Position numbers and translations under genes: made by a program. The notes under the pieces were generated by a model. The model was not told the origin of the DNA and made no database searches. It was given only the letters and a program-made list of their open reading frames with translations. Below, piece after piece: positions 14,146 to 24,205 of a DNA stretch of 64,000 nucleotides. Position 1 is the first letter of the stretch, and each line of letters starts with the position of its first letter. Origin of the DNA: Nitrospirota bacterium. GTDB taxonomy: Bacteria > Nitrospinota_A > UBA7883. Location: NCBI GenBank assembly GCA_024275315.1, contig JAJRZK010000061.1, positions 1 to 64,000 of the forward strand. Direction: 5' to 3'.

Positions 14146-17100
14146 ATGTACTTCAAAAGCGTTGAGATGCGTGGTTTTAAATCCTTCGTAGACGCAACCA
14201 CGATGACATTCGAACCGGGCGTCACCGCCATCGTAGGTCCCAACGGATGCGGCAAGAGCAACATCGCCGACGCCTTGCGCTGGGTGCTTGGCGAACAGTC
14301 GGCCAAATCGATGCGAGGCGCGAAAATGGAGGATTTCATTTTCAACGGGTCATCCACCCGCAAGCCGACCGGGTTCGCGGAAGTTTCCCTTACTATATCA
14401 AACATCGACGGGACCATTTCGTCGCAACTTTACACCGAATACGAGGAATTGACCGTCACACGAAAGCTTTACCGCAACGGCGACTCCGAATACATGATAA
14501 ACAAGGTGCCCTGCCGCCTGAAGGACATAGTGGACGTATTTCTGGACACCGGAATAAACGCCCGGACGCTTTCGATAATCGAGCAGGGTCAGGTGAACCG
14601 TATAGTCAACTCCAAGCCGGACGACAGGAAAGTCTTCATAGACGAAGCGGCGGGCATAATGAAATACAAGGTGCGCCGCCACGCCGCCATGAACAAGCTG
14701 GAAGCAAGCCAGCAAAACCTGCTGCGTATACAGGACATTCTCGGAGAGCTGGAGCGGCAAAGAAATTCCCTTAACCGCCAGGCGAAAAAAGCGGAGCGCT
14801 ACAAGTCGTTCCGGACGGAAATAAGGGAAGCGGCGTTGATCCATTTCGCTTCGGAGTATACGAGCCACACCCACATGTCCATCGATCTGGCAGACCAACT
14901 CGAACAGCTAAGAGAACGTGAGGCGGGGTTGCTGGCCGAGCTTTCAACCAAGCGAAACAACCTCGAAAGCCTGAATATTGAAATTTCAAAAGAGGAAAAA
15001 TCCGCGTCCGCCTACAAGGAGGAGAGGGGGAGCGCAATATCCTCCATCGAAAAAAATGAACACCACCGGGAGCTTCTGGTCAGGCAAATAGAAGAGCTCG
15101 CCGAAGAATCCTTGAAGGCAGATAAGGAAATCACTCTTCTAGAACGGCAGATCGCGCAGACCGACACCCAGATCGAAGAGCGCCGCAAGGAGCTTGAAAA
15201 GTCGAATGAGGAAATCGGCGGCAAGCTGAGGCTGAGCGGCTCTCTTCGGGACGAGCTGGAAATGACGCAAAAACTGCTGGCCGAACAGCAAGAGGAGATC
15301 GACAGAGCGACACAGGCCAGCCTGAGAATCCTGGAGGACATATCAAGCAGGAGAAACAACCATGGCTCCATCAACGCGCGGCTGGAGATGTCAGCCTCCA
15401 GGCTGAACACCTTGTCGGAAAAAAAGCAGGAGCTGATCAGCGGGACCGCCGCCGTCCAGGAGCGAAAAAGCGGGTTGCTTGACAGGCTGTCGAAGCTGAA
15501 GATGAAGCAGGAACAGGAGATCCAGGAGCGGGAAACCATAAAATCGCATATGGCCGAAACCAGCGAAAAACTGGAAACCGCGGAGAGTGACCTGCGGAGC
15601 GTTTTGGACATGATCACAAAGGACGGATCCAGACTTGAATCCCTGCAGGAGCTTGAACTCAACTTCGAGGGGTATGGAGAAGGTGTCCGCAAGCTGATGA
15701 AGCTCAAGGAGGAGGGGGCCGAATCCCTGGCCGGCGTAAAAGGTCTCGTCACCGACGGGATAAAATCCAAACCGGAGCTGGAGACAGCTATGGCCGGGGT
15801 GCTCGGGTCGCGACTGGAGGCGATTGTCATCGATACGTCGCAAGACTCCGTCGAAGCCATAGAAATGATGAAACGCAACGACCTCGGAAGAGCAAGCTTC
15901 GCCCCTTCGGACATGACTGCAGGAAAAAACGCCCCGCCGGCCCCTGACCACCCGGCGCTCGTTGGCCGCGCCTCGGAGCTGTTTGAGTTCGACAACCCGC
16001 TCGTCTCCGGCGTTCATGAGCTTTTGTCCGGCTCCTTTGTCGCTCGTGATCTTAAAGGAGCGATAGAAATATGGAAACAGCGCCCCGGTGCGTATATGGT
16101 GGTCACCCTTGAAGGTGAAGTGATCGACCATGCCGGATTTATCACAGGCGGATCGGGAATATCAGGAGCCGCCGGGATAGTCTCACGTAAACGTATAATC
16201 AAAGAGCTGGCCCAGTCCATCGCCGAGCTTGACCGGAAAAAAGAAGAGGCGCAATCCCTTCGTGACACGCTCAGAAACACAAAGGCGTCCTGCGAGCGGA
16301 AACTGACGGGCGCGGATGGGAGTCTTCGAGAGCTGGAGCTTGAGATTCTGGGGTTGAACAATGAAATCAGGAAGGCGGAGGCCGACCTTGCGCGCATGAC
16401 AGAATCGCTCGATAGCGTAAACAGGGAAACCGCCCAACTCTCCGCCGAAAGGGATTCCCTTTCCGACGAACTCGGTTCGCTCGTGTCGGACATCGAAGGA
16501 TTGACCAAGCTTAAATCCAGCATGGACACCGATAACGAGCAAAAACAGGAGGAGTGCAGGCAGACCAGGCGCAGTCTTGACGAGGCCTCCGAAAAGCTTA
16601 AAGCAATGGAGCTCGAGGTGACCGAGATTCGGGGGAAACATGAAAACCTGAATATGGACATCAAACGCCTGGAGGCTATCAAGGCCGGCCTTATCACCCA
16701 GATACAGAGGCTGAAAGATTCCATCCGCGAATCGGAGGTTAAACGAAACGAGATGAACAACTCCATCGAATCCATCCTGAAGGAAAACGTGGAGCTTGCC
16801 AGACGTAAAGACATGCTGTCAGAAAAAATCGCCGCCCTTTCCGACTCCCTGACGGAAAAAAGTGAGGGGGCGTCCACCCTCAAAGGTATAATCGCCGAGC
16901 TTCAGGAAACGCTGGAAGAAGTCCAGCCGCAGATATCGGACGTGTCGCTGAAAAGATCGGAAGCGGAAATGCGTATCGAGAACATAATCGAAAAAGCCGA
17001 CGCCGAGTTTAACATCCCGCTCGAAGACCTCAAGGAGACCTGCACAGAAGGCGTAGACATCGAAGACGTGACCAGGCGGCTCAACTTCCTGCGGGGCGAG

Positions 17101-17736
17101 ATTGCAAGAATAGGCGACGTGAACCTGAGCGCGCTCGATGAATATGAGCAGGTAAACAGCCGCTGGGAGTTTCTGAAAACCCAGCAGGAAGATCTGGCCA
17201 AATCCATCGCAACGTTGCATAAAACCATAGAGAACATCAACGCCACCACCCAGAAGCTGTTCATGGAGACGTTCGAGACCGTGTCCCGGAACTTCGAGAC
17301 GACCTTCAAACGCCTGTTCGGAGGGGGCCGGGCTCAGATGAGGCTGGTCCATGAAGAGGGAAAACTTGAGCCAGGGGTGGAGATCATGGCGCAACCTCCC
17401 GGCAAGAAAAACCAGAGCATCAACCTGTTGTCCGCCGGTGAAAAAGCGATGACCGCCATATCGTTGCTGTTCGCCGTGTTCCAGACGAAACCCAGCCCTT
17501 TCTGCCTGCTCGACGAAATCGACGCCCCGCTCGACGAGGCGAACATAGTCAGGTTCCGCGACATGATCCGCGAGATGCAAACCGGCACGCAGTTCATCAT
17601 CATCACCCACAACCAGAAAACCATGAGTTTCGCCGACCGGCTCTATGGAATTACCCAGGAAGAAGAGGGTGTTTCAAAAGCGCTGGCCGTCAACCTCCAC
17701 GACGAGCGGGGCGCCACGCCTATAGCCGCGGCATAG
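14146..17736 (+). CDS. smc: Chromosome partition protein SMC
   Basis: 1196 residues, full length. The Walker A loop is GPNGCGKS (31-38), followed by a head segment to about 165, a coiled coil to about 500, a hinge (about 515-660) containing GVKGLVTDGI and GGSGISGA, the returning coiled coil, and the C-terminal head with the signature LLSAGEKAMTAISLLFA and Walker B CLLDEIDAPLDEANI. SMC forms a ring-shaped ATPase with ScpA and ScpB that loads near the origin and organises the chromosome. Neither scp gene is here. After the stop, 17739-17769 can fold into GC-rich stems (CGAAACG/CGTTTCG) but lacks a T tract. Confidence 0.97.
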   Translation: MYFKSVEMRGFKSFVDATTMTFEPGVTAIVGPNGCGKSNIADALRWVLGEQSAKSMRGAKMEDFIFNGSSTRKPTGFAEVSLTISNIDGTISSQLYTEYEELTVTRKLYRNGDSEYMINKVPCRLKDIVDVFLDTGINARTLSIIEQGQVNRIVNSKPDDRKVFIDEAAGIMKYKVRRHAAMNKLEASQQNLLRIQDILGELERQRNSLNRQAKKAERYKSFRTEIREAALIHFASEYTSHTHMSIDLADQLEQLREREAGLLAELSTKRNNLESLNIEISKEEKSASAYKEERGSAISSIEKNEHHRELLVRQIEELAEESLKADKEITLLERQIAQTDTQIEERRKELEKSNEEIGGKLRLSGSLRDELEMTQKLLAEQQEEIDRATQASLRILEDISSRRNNHGSINARLEMSASRLNTLSEKKQELISGTAAVQERKSGLLDRLSKLKMKQEQEIQERETIKSHMAETSEKLETAESDLRSVLDMITKDGSRLESLQELELNFEGYGEGVRKLMKLKEEGAESLAGVKGLVTDGIKSKPELETAMAGVLGSRLEAIVIDTSQDSVEAIEMMKRNDLGRASFAPSDMTAGKNAPPAPDHPALVGRASELFEFDNPLVSGVHELLSGSFVARDLKGAIEIWKQRPGAYMVVTLEGEVIDHAGFITGGSGISGAAGIVSRKRIIKELAQSIAELDRKKEEAQSLRDTLRNTKASCERKLTGADGSLRELELEILGLNNEIRKAEADLARMTESLDSVNRETAQLSAERDSLSDELGSLVSDIEGLTKLKSSMDTDNEQKQEECRQTRRSLDEASEKLKAMELEVTEIRGKHENLNMDIKRLEAIKAGLITQIQRLKDSIRESEVKRNEMNNSIESILKENVELARRKDMLSEKIAALSDSLTEKSEGASTLKGIIAELQETLEEVQPQISDVSLKRSEAEMRIENIIEKADAEFNIPLEDLKETCTEGVDIEDVTRRLNFLRGEIARIGDVNLSALDEYEQVNSRWEFLKTQQEDLAKSIATLHKTIENINATTQKLFMETFETVSRNFETTFKRLFGGGRAQMRLVHEEGKLEPGVEIMAQPPGKKNQSINLLSAGEKAMTAISLLFAVFQTKPSPFCLLDEIDAPLDEANIVRFRDMIREMQTGTQFIIITHNQKTMSFADRLYGITQEEEGVSKALAVNLHDERGATPIAAA

Positions 17737-17911
17737 GCCGAAACGCCGGTTTTGCGGCGCGCCGTTTCGCGTCATCGGATCCAGCGGGCGTGTTTGGCGC
17801 CGTGAAAAAGCCGCGGGCGCCGGTTTGTCGGAAAGCGCCCGGTTTCATAATCTTTGGTTTTTCCCTGAGCGTATTCCTATTACAATACCGGGTTTACGAT
17901 AGTACCAGGAT

Positions 17912-20728
17912 ATGAAAAACCAGATCATAATAAAAGGCGCGGCGGAACATAACCTTCGCAATATAGACCTGACGATCCCGAGAGACAGGCTGGTGGTTAT
18001 CACAGGTGTTTCAGGTAGCGGCAAATCCTCCCTGGCGTTCGACACGATCTACGCCGAGGGCCAGCGGCGGTATGTCGAGTCCCTGTCCACCTATGCCCGC
18101 CAGTTTTTGGAGCAGATGGAAAAGCCGGAGGTCGAATATATAGAGGGGCTTTCCCCCGCCATCTCCATAGAGCAAAAATCGACCAGCCGCAATCCGCGCT
18201 CCACCGTGGGCACGGTCACGGAGATATACGATTATCTGCGGTTGCTGTTTGCGCGGGTGGGAGAGGTTCATTGTTTCAAGTGCGGCCGCCGGATCAGCAG
18301 CCAGACCGTGGGGCAAATGACAAGCCGGATCATGGAGGCGCCGGAAGGGTCCAGGATCCAAATCCTGTCACCCGTGGTGCGTGACCGCAAGGGTGAGTAT
18401 CGCAAGGAGTTCGACCAGTTCCGATCCAAGGGGTTTGTCCGGGTCCGGGTGGATGGGGAAATGCGCGACCTGGGAGAAGAGATCACGCTCGATAAAAAGA
18501 AAAAACACACCATAGAACTGGTGATAGACCGCCTTGTCATTAAAAAAGGGTTGCGCAAACGGCTTGCCGACTCGCTGGAACTGGCGCTTGGCATGAGCGG
18601 AGGCGTCGTACTGGCCGATGTGAATTCCAAAAGCGAGCTTCTTTTTTCCGAGCGGTTCGCCTGTGTCCATTGCGACATCAGCTATCCGGAGCTGACCCCG
18701 CGCATGTTTTCGTTCAACAACCCTCACGGCGCCTGCCAGACCTGCTCCGGCCTTGGTGTAAAGAAGGTTATCAGTCCGGATTTGGTCGTACCGGACCAAT
18801 CCCTGAGCCTGCGTGATGGAGCCATACGGCCTTGGAGCTCCAAAACGGCGGTGTACTACAACCAGATGATCGAGTCCGTGGCGGCCCATTACAAGATTTC
18901 GATGACCACTCCTTTTAGAAAGCTCTCGAAAAAGACACAAAAAATTATCCTCTACGGATCGGATGGCGAGGATGTCAAGTTCTACTATGAAAAACAGAAC
19001 CGGCGCCACTATTTCAAGGGCGCCTACGAGGGAGTCATCCCGAACCTGGAGCGGCGCTATGTGGAAACCGATTCAGAAAGTGTCCGGATGGATCTCGAGG
19101 ATTATATGCGGCGGGAACGGTGCCAGAGTTGCGATGGCAAAAGGCTTCGGGACGAGGCTCTGGCTGTCACCATTGGCGGCAGGTCGATCATGGAAGTCTC
19201 CGCTTTTTCAGTCAAGAACGCGCTGGACCATTTCAACCATCTTTCGCTGGACCGAAAACAGCTCCATATCGGACGCAGGATCATCAAGGAGATAGTGGAG
19301 CGGCTCGGATTTCTCAAAGACGTCGGGCTGGAATATCTGACTCTCGACAGGCCGGCGGTCTCACTTTCCGGAGGGGAGGGCCAGCGGATCCGGTTGGCGA
19401 CGCAGATCGGGTCGTCCCTGGTCGGCGTCCTCTACATCCTGGACGAACCGTCCATCGGCTTGCACCACCGCGACAACCGGCGGTTGATTAACACACTGCT
19501 CAAACTTCGCGACCTGGGTAACACCGTCATCGTTGTGGAGCATGACAAGGACATGATTATGCAATCCGACCATGTGGTGGACCTCGGCCCGGGAGCGGGA
19601 ACCCACGGCGGGAAAGTGGTGGCCGAAGGACCTCCGGGCGAGATCATGAGAAATCGTGATTCTCTTACCGGGCTTTATATTTCCGGGAAAAAGAAAATCG
19701 AAACACCCACGCGCCGCAGGAAGGGATACGGTCATAACATCGAAATAATAAACGCCACGGAGCATAACCTGGCCGGCATAGATGTAAAAATACCTCTGGG
19801 TGTGTTCACCTGCATTACCGGCGTATCCGGCTCCGGCAAAAGCACGCTTTTATTGGACATACTCTACAAGGCCATGGCGGCGCATTTCTGGAAAAGCCAC
19901 GAAAAGCCGGGAGCGCACAAAGCCATCAAGGGTCTTGAATATATCGACAAGGTGATCGACATAGACCAGAACCCCATAGGCCGCACGCCCCGCTCCAACC
20001 CGGCGACCTATACGGGAGTGTTCAACATGATACGCGATCTGTACGCGAAGCTGCCCGAATCCCGCAAGCGTGGCTATCGGCCGGGACGGTTCTCGTTCAA
20101 CGTCAGGGGGGGGCGGTGCGAAGCGTGCCAGGGTGACGGAATAATAAAAATCGAGATGCATTTTCTGCCCGATGTTTACGTCACCTGCGACGAGTGCGAT
20201 GGCCGCCGGTTCAACCGTGAGACGCTGGACGTGGAGTACAGGGGCAAATCGATAGCCGACGTGCTCGAGATGACTGTGGAAGACGCGCTGGCGTTTTTCA
20301 AAAACCAGCCCGGTATAGAAAAAATCCTGAGCACGTTAAACCAGGTGGGGATGGAGTATATAAAGCTGGGCCAGTCTGCGACCACGTTGTCGGGCGGGGA
20401 GGCGCAGAGGGTGAAGCTGTCCAAGGAACTATCAAAACGGTCCACGGGGCGGACTTTTTATATACTGGACGAACCCACCACCGGGCTTCACTTCGAGGAT
20501 ATTAAAAAGCTTTTGGAGGTGCTGGGCCAGCTCACGGAATCGGGCAATACGCTGGTCGTCATAGAGCATAACCTAGACGTTATTAAAACCGCGGACCACA
20601 TCATAGACCTGGGACCCGAGGGAGGCGACGGCGGCGGCAGAATCATGGCGCAGGGCACGCCGGAGGAAGTTGCGAAAGTGAAGGAATCGTATACCGGATC
20701 CATATTGAAAGAGCTGATTGAAAACTGA
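17912..20728 (+). CDS. uvrA: Excinuclease ABC subunit A
   Basis: 938 residues. Two ABC ATPase cores, each with GVSGSGKS (first at 32-39), ABC signatures LSGGEGQR and LSGGEAQR, Walker [14 protein letters not shown] and [13 protein letters not shown], and zinc-binding CxxC pairs (CFKCG, CVHC, CQTC, CEAC, CDEC). UvrA scans DNA for bulky lesions and loads UvrB in nucleotide excision repair. CAGGA precedes the start. No recognisable LexA box was seen in the 175-bp upstream region, which is rich in GC inverted repeats. Confidence 0.98.
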   Translation: MKNQIIIKGAAEHNLRNIDLTIPRDRLVVITGVSGSGKSSLAFDTIYAEGQRRYVESLSTYARQFLEQMEKPEVEYIEGLSPAISIEQKSTSRNPRSTVGTVTEIYDYLRLLFARVGEVHCFKCGRRISSQTVGQMTSRIMEAPEGSRIQILSPVVRDRKGEYRKEFDQFRSKGFVRVRVDGEMRDLGEEITLDKKKKHTIELVIDRLVIKKGLRKRLADSLELALGMSGGVVLADVNSKSELLFSERFACVHCDISYPELTPRMFSFNNPHGACQTCSGLGVKKVISPDLVVPDQSLSLRDGAIRPWSSKTAVYYNQMIESVAAHYKISMTTPFRKLSKKTQKIILYGSDGEDVKFYYEKQNRRHYFKGAYEGVIPNLERRYVETDSESVRMDLEDYMRRERCQSCDGKRLRDEALAVTIGGRSIMEVSAFSVKNALDHFNHLSLDRKQLHIGRRIIKEIVERLGFLKDVGLEYLTLDRPAVSLSGGEGQRIRLATQIGSSLVGVLYILDEPSIGLHHRDNRRLINTLLKLRDLGNTVIVVEHDKDMIMQSDHVVDLGPGAGTHGGKVVAEGPPGEIMRNRDSLTGLYISGKKKIETPTRRRKGYGHNIEIINATEHNLAGIDVKIPLGVFTCITGVSGSGKSTLLLDILYKAMAAHFWKSHEKPGAHKAIKGLEYIDKVIDIDQNPIGRTPRSNPATYTGVFNMIRDLYAKLPESRKRGYRPGRFSFNVRGGRCEACQGDGIIKIEMHFLPDVYVTCDECDGRRFNRETLDVEYRGKSIADVLEMTVEDALAFFKNQPGIEKILSTLNQVGMEYIKLGQSATTLSGGEAQRVKLSKELSKRSTGRTFYILDEPTTGLHFEDIKKLLEVLGQLTESGNTLVVIEHNLDVIKTADHIIDLGPEGGDGGGRIMAQGTPEEVAKVKESYTGSILKELIEN

Positions 20729-20767
20729 GGGCGCAAGCGATCATGAAATCACGAATCGTTTTACGAG

Positions 20768-21571
20768 ATGCCGTTACGCCCGCCAGCTAGATTGACCAGC
20801 CCCAAGGCGCGTCGAATTCGCATCGATTTCGAATACATCGGCTCGCGCTACTGCGGGTGGCAGTGGCAGGATAACGCCCTGTCCATTCAGCAGGTCGCCG
20901 AGAAGGCGCTCGGGAAAATCCTGAAAACCCGCGTCCGCATCACCGCCTCCGGCAGGACCGACGCTGGAGTTCACGCCCGGATCCAACCAACCCACGCGGA
21001 TGTGACCACCAGAATCACCGATACCGATTTGATGCGGGCGATGAACTCTGTTCTGCCTGACGATATCGGTGTGCTGGATATCATCACCGTCCCGTCCGGC
21101 TGGCACGCCCGGTTTTCCGCCAGGGAAAAAACGTATATATACACTATTCTGAACAGTAGGCGACCCTCTGTTTTCGATCATGGCAGGGTTTGGCTATACC
21201 GGAGCGGGCTGGACGAAAAGATGATGGGTGAAGCGGCGGACATCCTGGTCGGCGAGCACGATTACTCATCTTTCCGGGCCTCCGGTTGCGCGGCGAAAAG
21301 CCCCGTCCGGACACTTATACGAGCCGATGTGGCGAGGGATGGTGATATAATCACTTTTATCTTTACCGCGAACGGGTTTTTAAAGCAGATGGTAAGAAAC
21401 ATAGTCGGCACGCTGGTTGAAGTCGGCCGGGGCAGAATAACCGGAAATGATGTCCGTTTGATCCTGAATGAGCGAAACCGGACGAGGGCCGGCCCCTGCG
21501 CCCCGCCGGAGGGGCTTTGTCTGGTTGACGTGGTATACGACACGAACTCAGACCATGGCAAAGAAGAGTGA
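20768..21571 (+). CDS. truA: tRNA pseudouridine(38-40) synthase
   Basis: 267 residues. IDFEYIGSRYCGWQWQ is the TruA N-terminus and SGRTDAGVHAR contains the catalytic Asp; FRASGCAAKSPVRT and GNGFLKQMVRNIVGT-like motifs (NGFLKQMVRNIVGTL) close the active site. It converts U38-U40 in the tRNA anticodon arm. The N-terminal 17 residues are Pro/Arg-rich and may be partly unnatural if a later start is used. Its 3' end overlaps the next gene by 17 bp. Confidence 0.95.
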   Translation: MPLRPPARLTSPKARRIRIDFEYIGSRYCGWQWQDNALSIQQVAEKALGKILKTRVRITASGRTDAGVHARIQPTHADVTTRITDTDLMRAMNSVLPDDIGVLDIITVPSGWHARFSAREKTYIYTILNSRRPSVFDHGRVWLYRSGLDEKMMGEAADILVGEHDYSSFRASGCAAKSPVRTLIRADVARDGDIITFIFTANGFLKQMVRNIVGTLVEVGRGRITGNDVRLILNERNRTRAGPCAPPEGLCLVDVVYDTNSDHGKEE

Positions 21572-21974
21572 TCTCTTGATACCCGCCATGATAATCGGTG
21601 TCTGGGTTGTCACGCTGATGGCCTCGGCTATCAATGGCTATTTGGCGGACACCTATGTGACACCCCGCTATGGAGAATACGCCACGCATATTTACAAGAT
21701 TTACGTTATCATCCCTGTCATATTTGTTTTGGCGCTCGGTTTTGCATGGGTGACCAAGGGAGAGTTCTGGAAGACGCGCGCCATGGAGGCGGGAGCGAGC
21801 TGGCTTGCGTTGTCTGTGGTGTACGAGTTTTTTATAAAATACAGGGCGCTGAACATTCCCATGGATACATTGACCGCGGATTATAAAATCTGGAAAGGGA
21901 AATTTCGTTTGCTGGTTTCATTAACATATTTAACCGCGCCGGCGGGTGCGGGCTGGATTATAAATAAACTATAA
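21555..21974 (+). CDS. Small membrane protein, unknown, in the truA-trpE overlap unit
   Basis: 139 residues from the ATG at 21555; a longer frame from 21468 would only read inside truA and lacks a hydrophobic or conserved start. Three or four hydrophobic segments (about 7-24, 45-62, 78-92 and 119-136). No family is recognised. It overlaps the end of truA by 17 bp and shares TAATG with trpE, so all three genes appear translationally linked. Confidence 0.72.
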   Translation: MAKKSDLLIPAMIIGVWVVTLMASAINGYLADTYVTPRYGEYATHIYKIYVIIPVIFVLALGFAWVTKGEFWKTRAMEAGASWLALSVVYEFFIKYRALNIPMDTLTADYKIWKGKFRLLVSLTYLTAPAGAGWIINKL

Positions 21975-23455
21975 TGTATTCGTTAACCAGACAGCGGTTC
22001 GCCGAGCTTGCCAGGGAAGGGAACCTGATTCCTGTTTACCGGGAGATTATTTCCGATCTTGAAACTCCAGTGTCGGCCTATATAAAACTTGGGGGCGCTC
22101 GATACTCCTATCTTCTCGAGTCGGTGGAGGGTGGAGAAAAATGGGGTCGCTATACCTTCCTGGGCGCAGACCCCGCCTGCGTTTTTACCTATACCGGTGA
22201 TACGGTCACCCTTCTGAGGCATGGCCGGTCCGAGACATACAAAGCCGACGGTGACCCCCTGTTCGAGCTTAAAAAGATCATGTCCTCTTTCAAACCTGTC
22301 ACCACGCCCGGGTTGCCCAGGTTTTTTGGAGGGGCGGTCGGCTATCTTTCATATGACAGTGTCCGGTTTTTCGAAACAATGCCCGAAACCACCATCGACG
22401 AGCTCAACGCGCCGGATGCTTTTTTTGTGCTGACAGACACGATCCTCATTTTTGACAACATCACCAACACGATCAAGGTGGTTTCCAACGCGTTCATCGA
22501 CGAAGAAGGGGCCGACGCGGCGTATGACAAGGCCTGCGGCAAGATAGATTCGCTGATAGCCAAGCTTAAGGGACCCATGCCGCACTTCGAAATTGTCAGG
22601 GGAGATCCCACCCAAAGCTTTGAAAGCAACGTGGATCGGGCGACTTTTGAGCGTAATGTTGAAAAATGCAAGGAGTATATTCGCGAAGGTGATATTTTCC
22701 AGGTGGTGCTGGCCCAGCGGCTTAAAACCACTCTCCATGTGCCACCGTTCCAGGTATACCGGGCCCTAAGGATGGTCAACCCCTCTCCATACATGTACTA
22801 CCTCAACCTCGGTGATATCTCCATTGTCGGAGCGTCGCCGGAGTCTTTGGTGCGGGTGGAGGAGGGTGCGGTGGAGGTTCGCCCAATCGCCGGCACCAGG
22901 CCGAGAGGGGCCGACGAGGAGGAGGACGTGCGATTGGCCAAAGAGCTCCTGGCGGACGCCAAGGAGAGGGCGGAGCATATCATGCTGGTCGATCTTGGCC
23001 GTAACGATATCGGCCGTGTCGCCGAGGGGGGATCGGTGAGCGTCAACGAGCTTATGGTGATAGAAAAATATTCCCACGTAATCCATATCGTATCCAATGT
23101 TTTGGGAAAACTACGGCAGGGTCTCGACGCATACGACACTCTCCGGGCGACTTTTCCGGCCGGCACTCTTTCCGGTGCGCCAAAGATCAGGGCAATGGAG
23201 ATAATAGAGGAGATGGAAGGCGTGCGGCGAGGGGTCTATGGCGGCGCGGTAGGGTATTTCTCTTTCTCGGGCAACATGGACGTGGCCATCTCCATACGCA
23301 CGCTGTTCATAAAAGGCGCCACCGCATACCTGGGAGTGGGCGCGGGAATAGTGGCGGATTCTGTCCCCGCCGTCGAATACCAGGAGACCATCAACAAGGG
23401 CAAAGCCCTGATGAAAGCGGTGGAGCTGGCCGAAAACGGGCTGGAGCGGGTCTGA
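21974..23455 (+). CDS. trpE: Anthranilate synthase component I
   Basis: 493 residues. The N-terminal domain binds tryptophan (a PVSAYIKLGG / YSYLLESVEGGEKWGRY-type segment with LLES) and the C-terminal chorismate-binding domain shows PSPYMYYLN, PIAGTRPRG, LVDLGRNDIGRV, KYSHVIHIVSNV and PAGTLSGAPKIRAMEIIEE. With TrpG glutaminase it makes anthranilate from chorismate. The start overlaps the previous stop (TAATG). No trpG follows: the next gene is convergent rsmI, three bases away. Confidence 0.96.
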   Translation: MYSLTRQRFAELAREGNLIPVYREIISDLETPVSAYIKLGGARYSYLLESVEGGEKWGRYTFLGADPACVFTYTGDTVTLLRHGRSETYKADGDPLFELKKIMSSFKPVTTPGLPRFFGGAVGYLSYDSVRFFETMPETTIDELNAPDAFFVLTDTILIFDNITNTIKVVSNAFIDEEGADAAYDKACGKIDSLIAKLKGPMPHFEIVRGDPTQSFESNVDRATFERNVEKCKEYIREGDIFQVVLAQRLKTTLHVPPFQVYRALRMVNPSPYMYYLNLGDISIVGASPESLVRVEEGAVEVRPIAGTRPRGADEEEDVRLAKELLADAKERAEHIMLVDLGRNDIGRVAEGGSVSVNELMVIEKYSHVIHIVSNVLGKLRQGLDAYDTLRATFPAGTLSGAPKIRAMEIIEEMEGVRRGVYGGAVGYFSFSGNMDVAISIRTLFIKGATAYLGVGAGIVADSVPAVEYQETINKGKALMKAVELAENGLERV

Positions 23456-23457
23456 AA

Positions 23458-24198
23458 TCAGGGAAGTCGTTCAGGCGTCTTGGCCGCCTGACAGCCAAAT
23501 CCCTCAGGGGCGATAACAACCGTGATTTCCCCCTTTATTTGCCTGCGTGATTCCAGTCGCTCAATCACCTCGGCTGTTCCGCCGCGGATGAACTCCTCGA
23601 ATTTCTTGGTAATCTCCCGGGCTACGCACACCTTTCGGTCGCCCGTGGTTCGCAAAATGTCGGTCAGTGTCCTGACAACCCTGTTCGCCGCTTCATAAAA
23701 AACTATTGTCCTGGGTTCGTTTCTCCACGATTCGAACAGTGTCTTGCGGCCTTTTTTTCTGGGCAGAAACCCTTCGTATACAAACCTGTGCGACGGGAAC
23801 CCGGACGCGGTGACAGCCAGCACCAGCGCCGCGGCCCCCGGAACAGGGCATACGGTTACACCGTTATCGACCGCCGCCCGGACCAGCGCCGCCCCCGGGT
23901 CGCTTATCCCCGGGGATCCCGCGTCGGTGACCAACGCCACGTTGCGCCCCTGTTGAAGAATCCTCAGCAACTCGCCGGTTTTGCGTTCGATGTTGTGCGA
24001 GTGGTAGGCGGTCACCTTTACAGGTTTTATATCGTAATGGCTAAACAGTGTTCTCGAGTGTCTTGTATCCTCCGCGGCGATGACATCGACCATGTTCAGG
24101 GTTTCGATGGCGCGATATGTCAGGTCGGACAAGTTGCCTATCGGTGTGGCGACAAGGTATAGAGAGCCCATTCCGGCCTTTTCATGTTCTGCGCTCAT
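23458..24198 (-). CDS. rsmI: 16S rRNA (cytidine1402-2'-O)-methyltransferase
   Basis: About 246 residues from the ATG at 24198, seven bases after the cinA stop, with GAGG right before it; a later ATG (MGSLYLV) is also possible. YLVATPIGNLSDLT, VIAAEDTRHSRTL, ALVTDAGSPGISDPGA and GFPSHRFVYEGFLPRKKG are the tetrapyrrole-methylase-type RsmI motifs. It 2'-O-methylates C1402 of 16S rRNA. It belongs to a minus-strand unit with cinA and an unknown gene. Confidence 0.95.
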   Translation of the reverse strand: MSAEHEKAGMGSLYLVATPIGNLSDLTYRAIETLNMVDVIAAEDTRHSRTLFSHYDIKPVKVTAYHSHNIERKTGELLRILQQGRNVALVTDAGSPGISDPGAALVRAAVDNGVTVCPVPGAAALVLAVTASGFPSHRFVYEGFLPRKKGRKTLFESWRNEPRTIVFYEAANRVVRTLTDILRTTGDRKVCVAREITKKFEEFIRGGTAEVIERLESRRQIKGEITVVIAPEGFGCQAAKTPERLP

Positions 24199-24205
24199 CC
24201 TCGCG

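Noticed and set aside
17737-17911. Terminator or LexA box between smc and uvrA
   Set aside because: GC-rich inverted repeats exist but there is no T tract, and no SOS-box-like sequence was seen.
21468-21554. N-terminal extension of the membrane protein before trpE
   Set aside because: Those codons lie inside truA in another frame, are Pro/Arg-rich, and the ATG at 21555 gives a protein starting just before its first hydrophobic helix.
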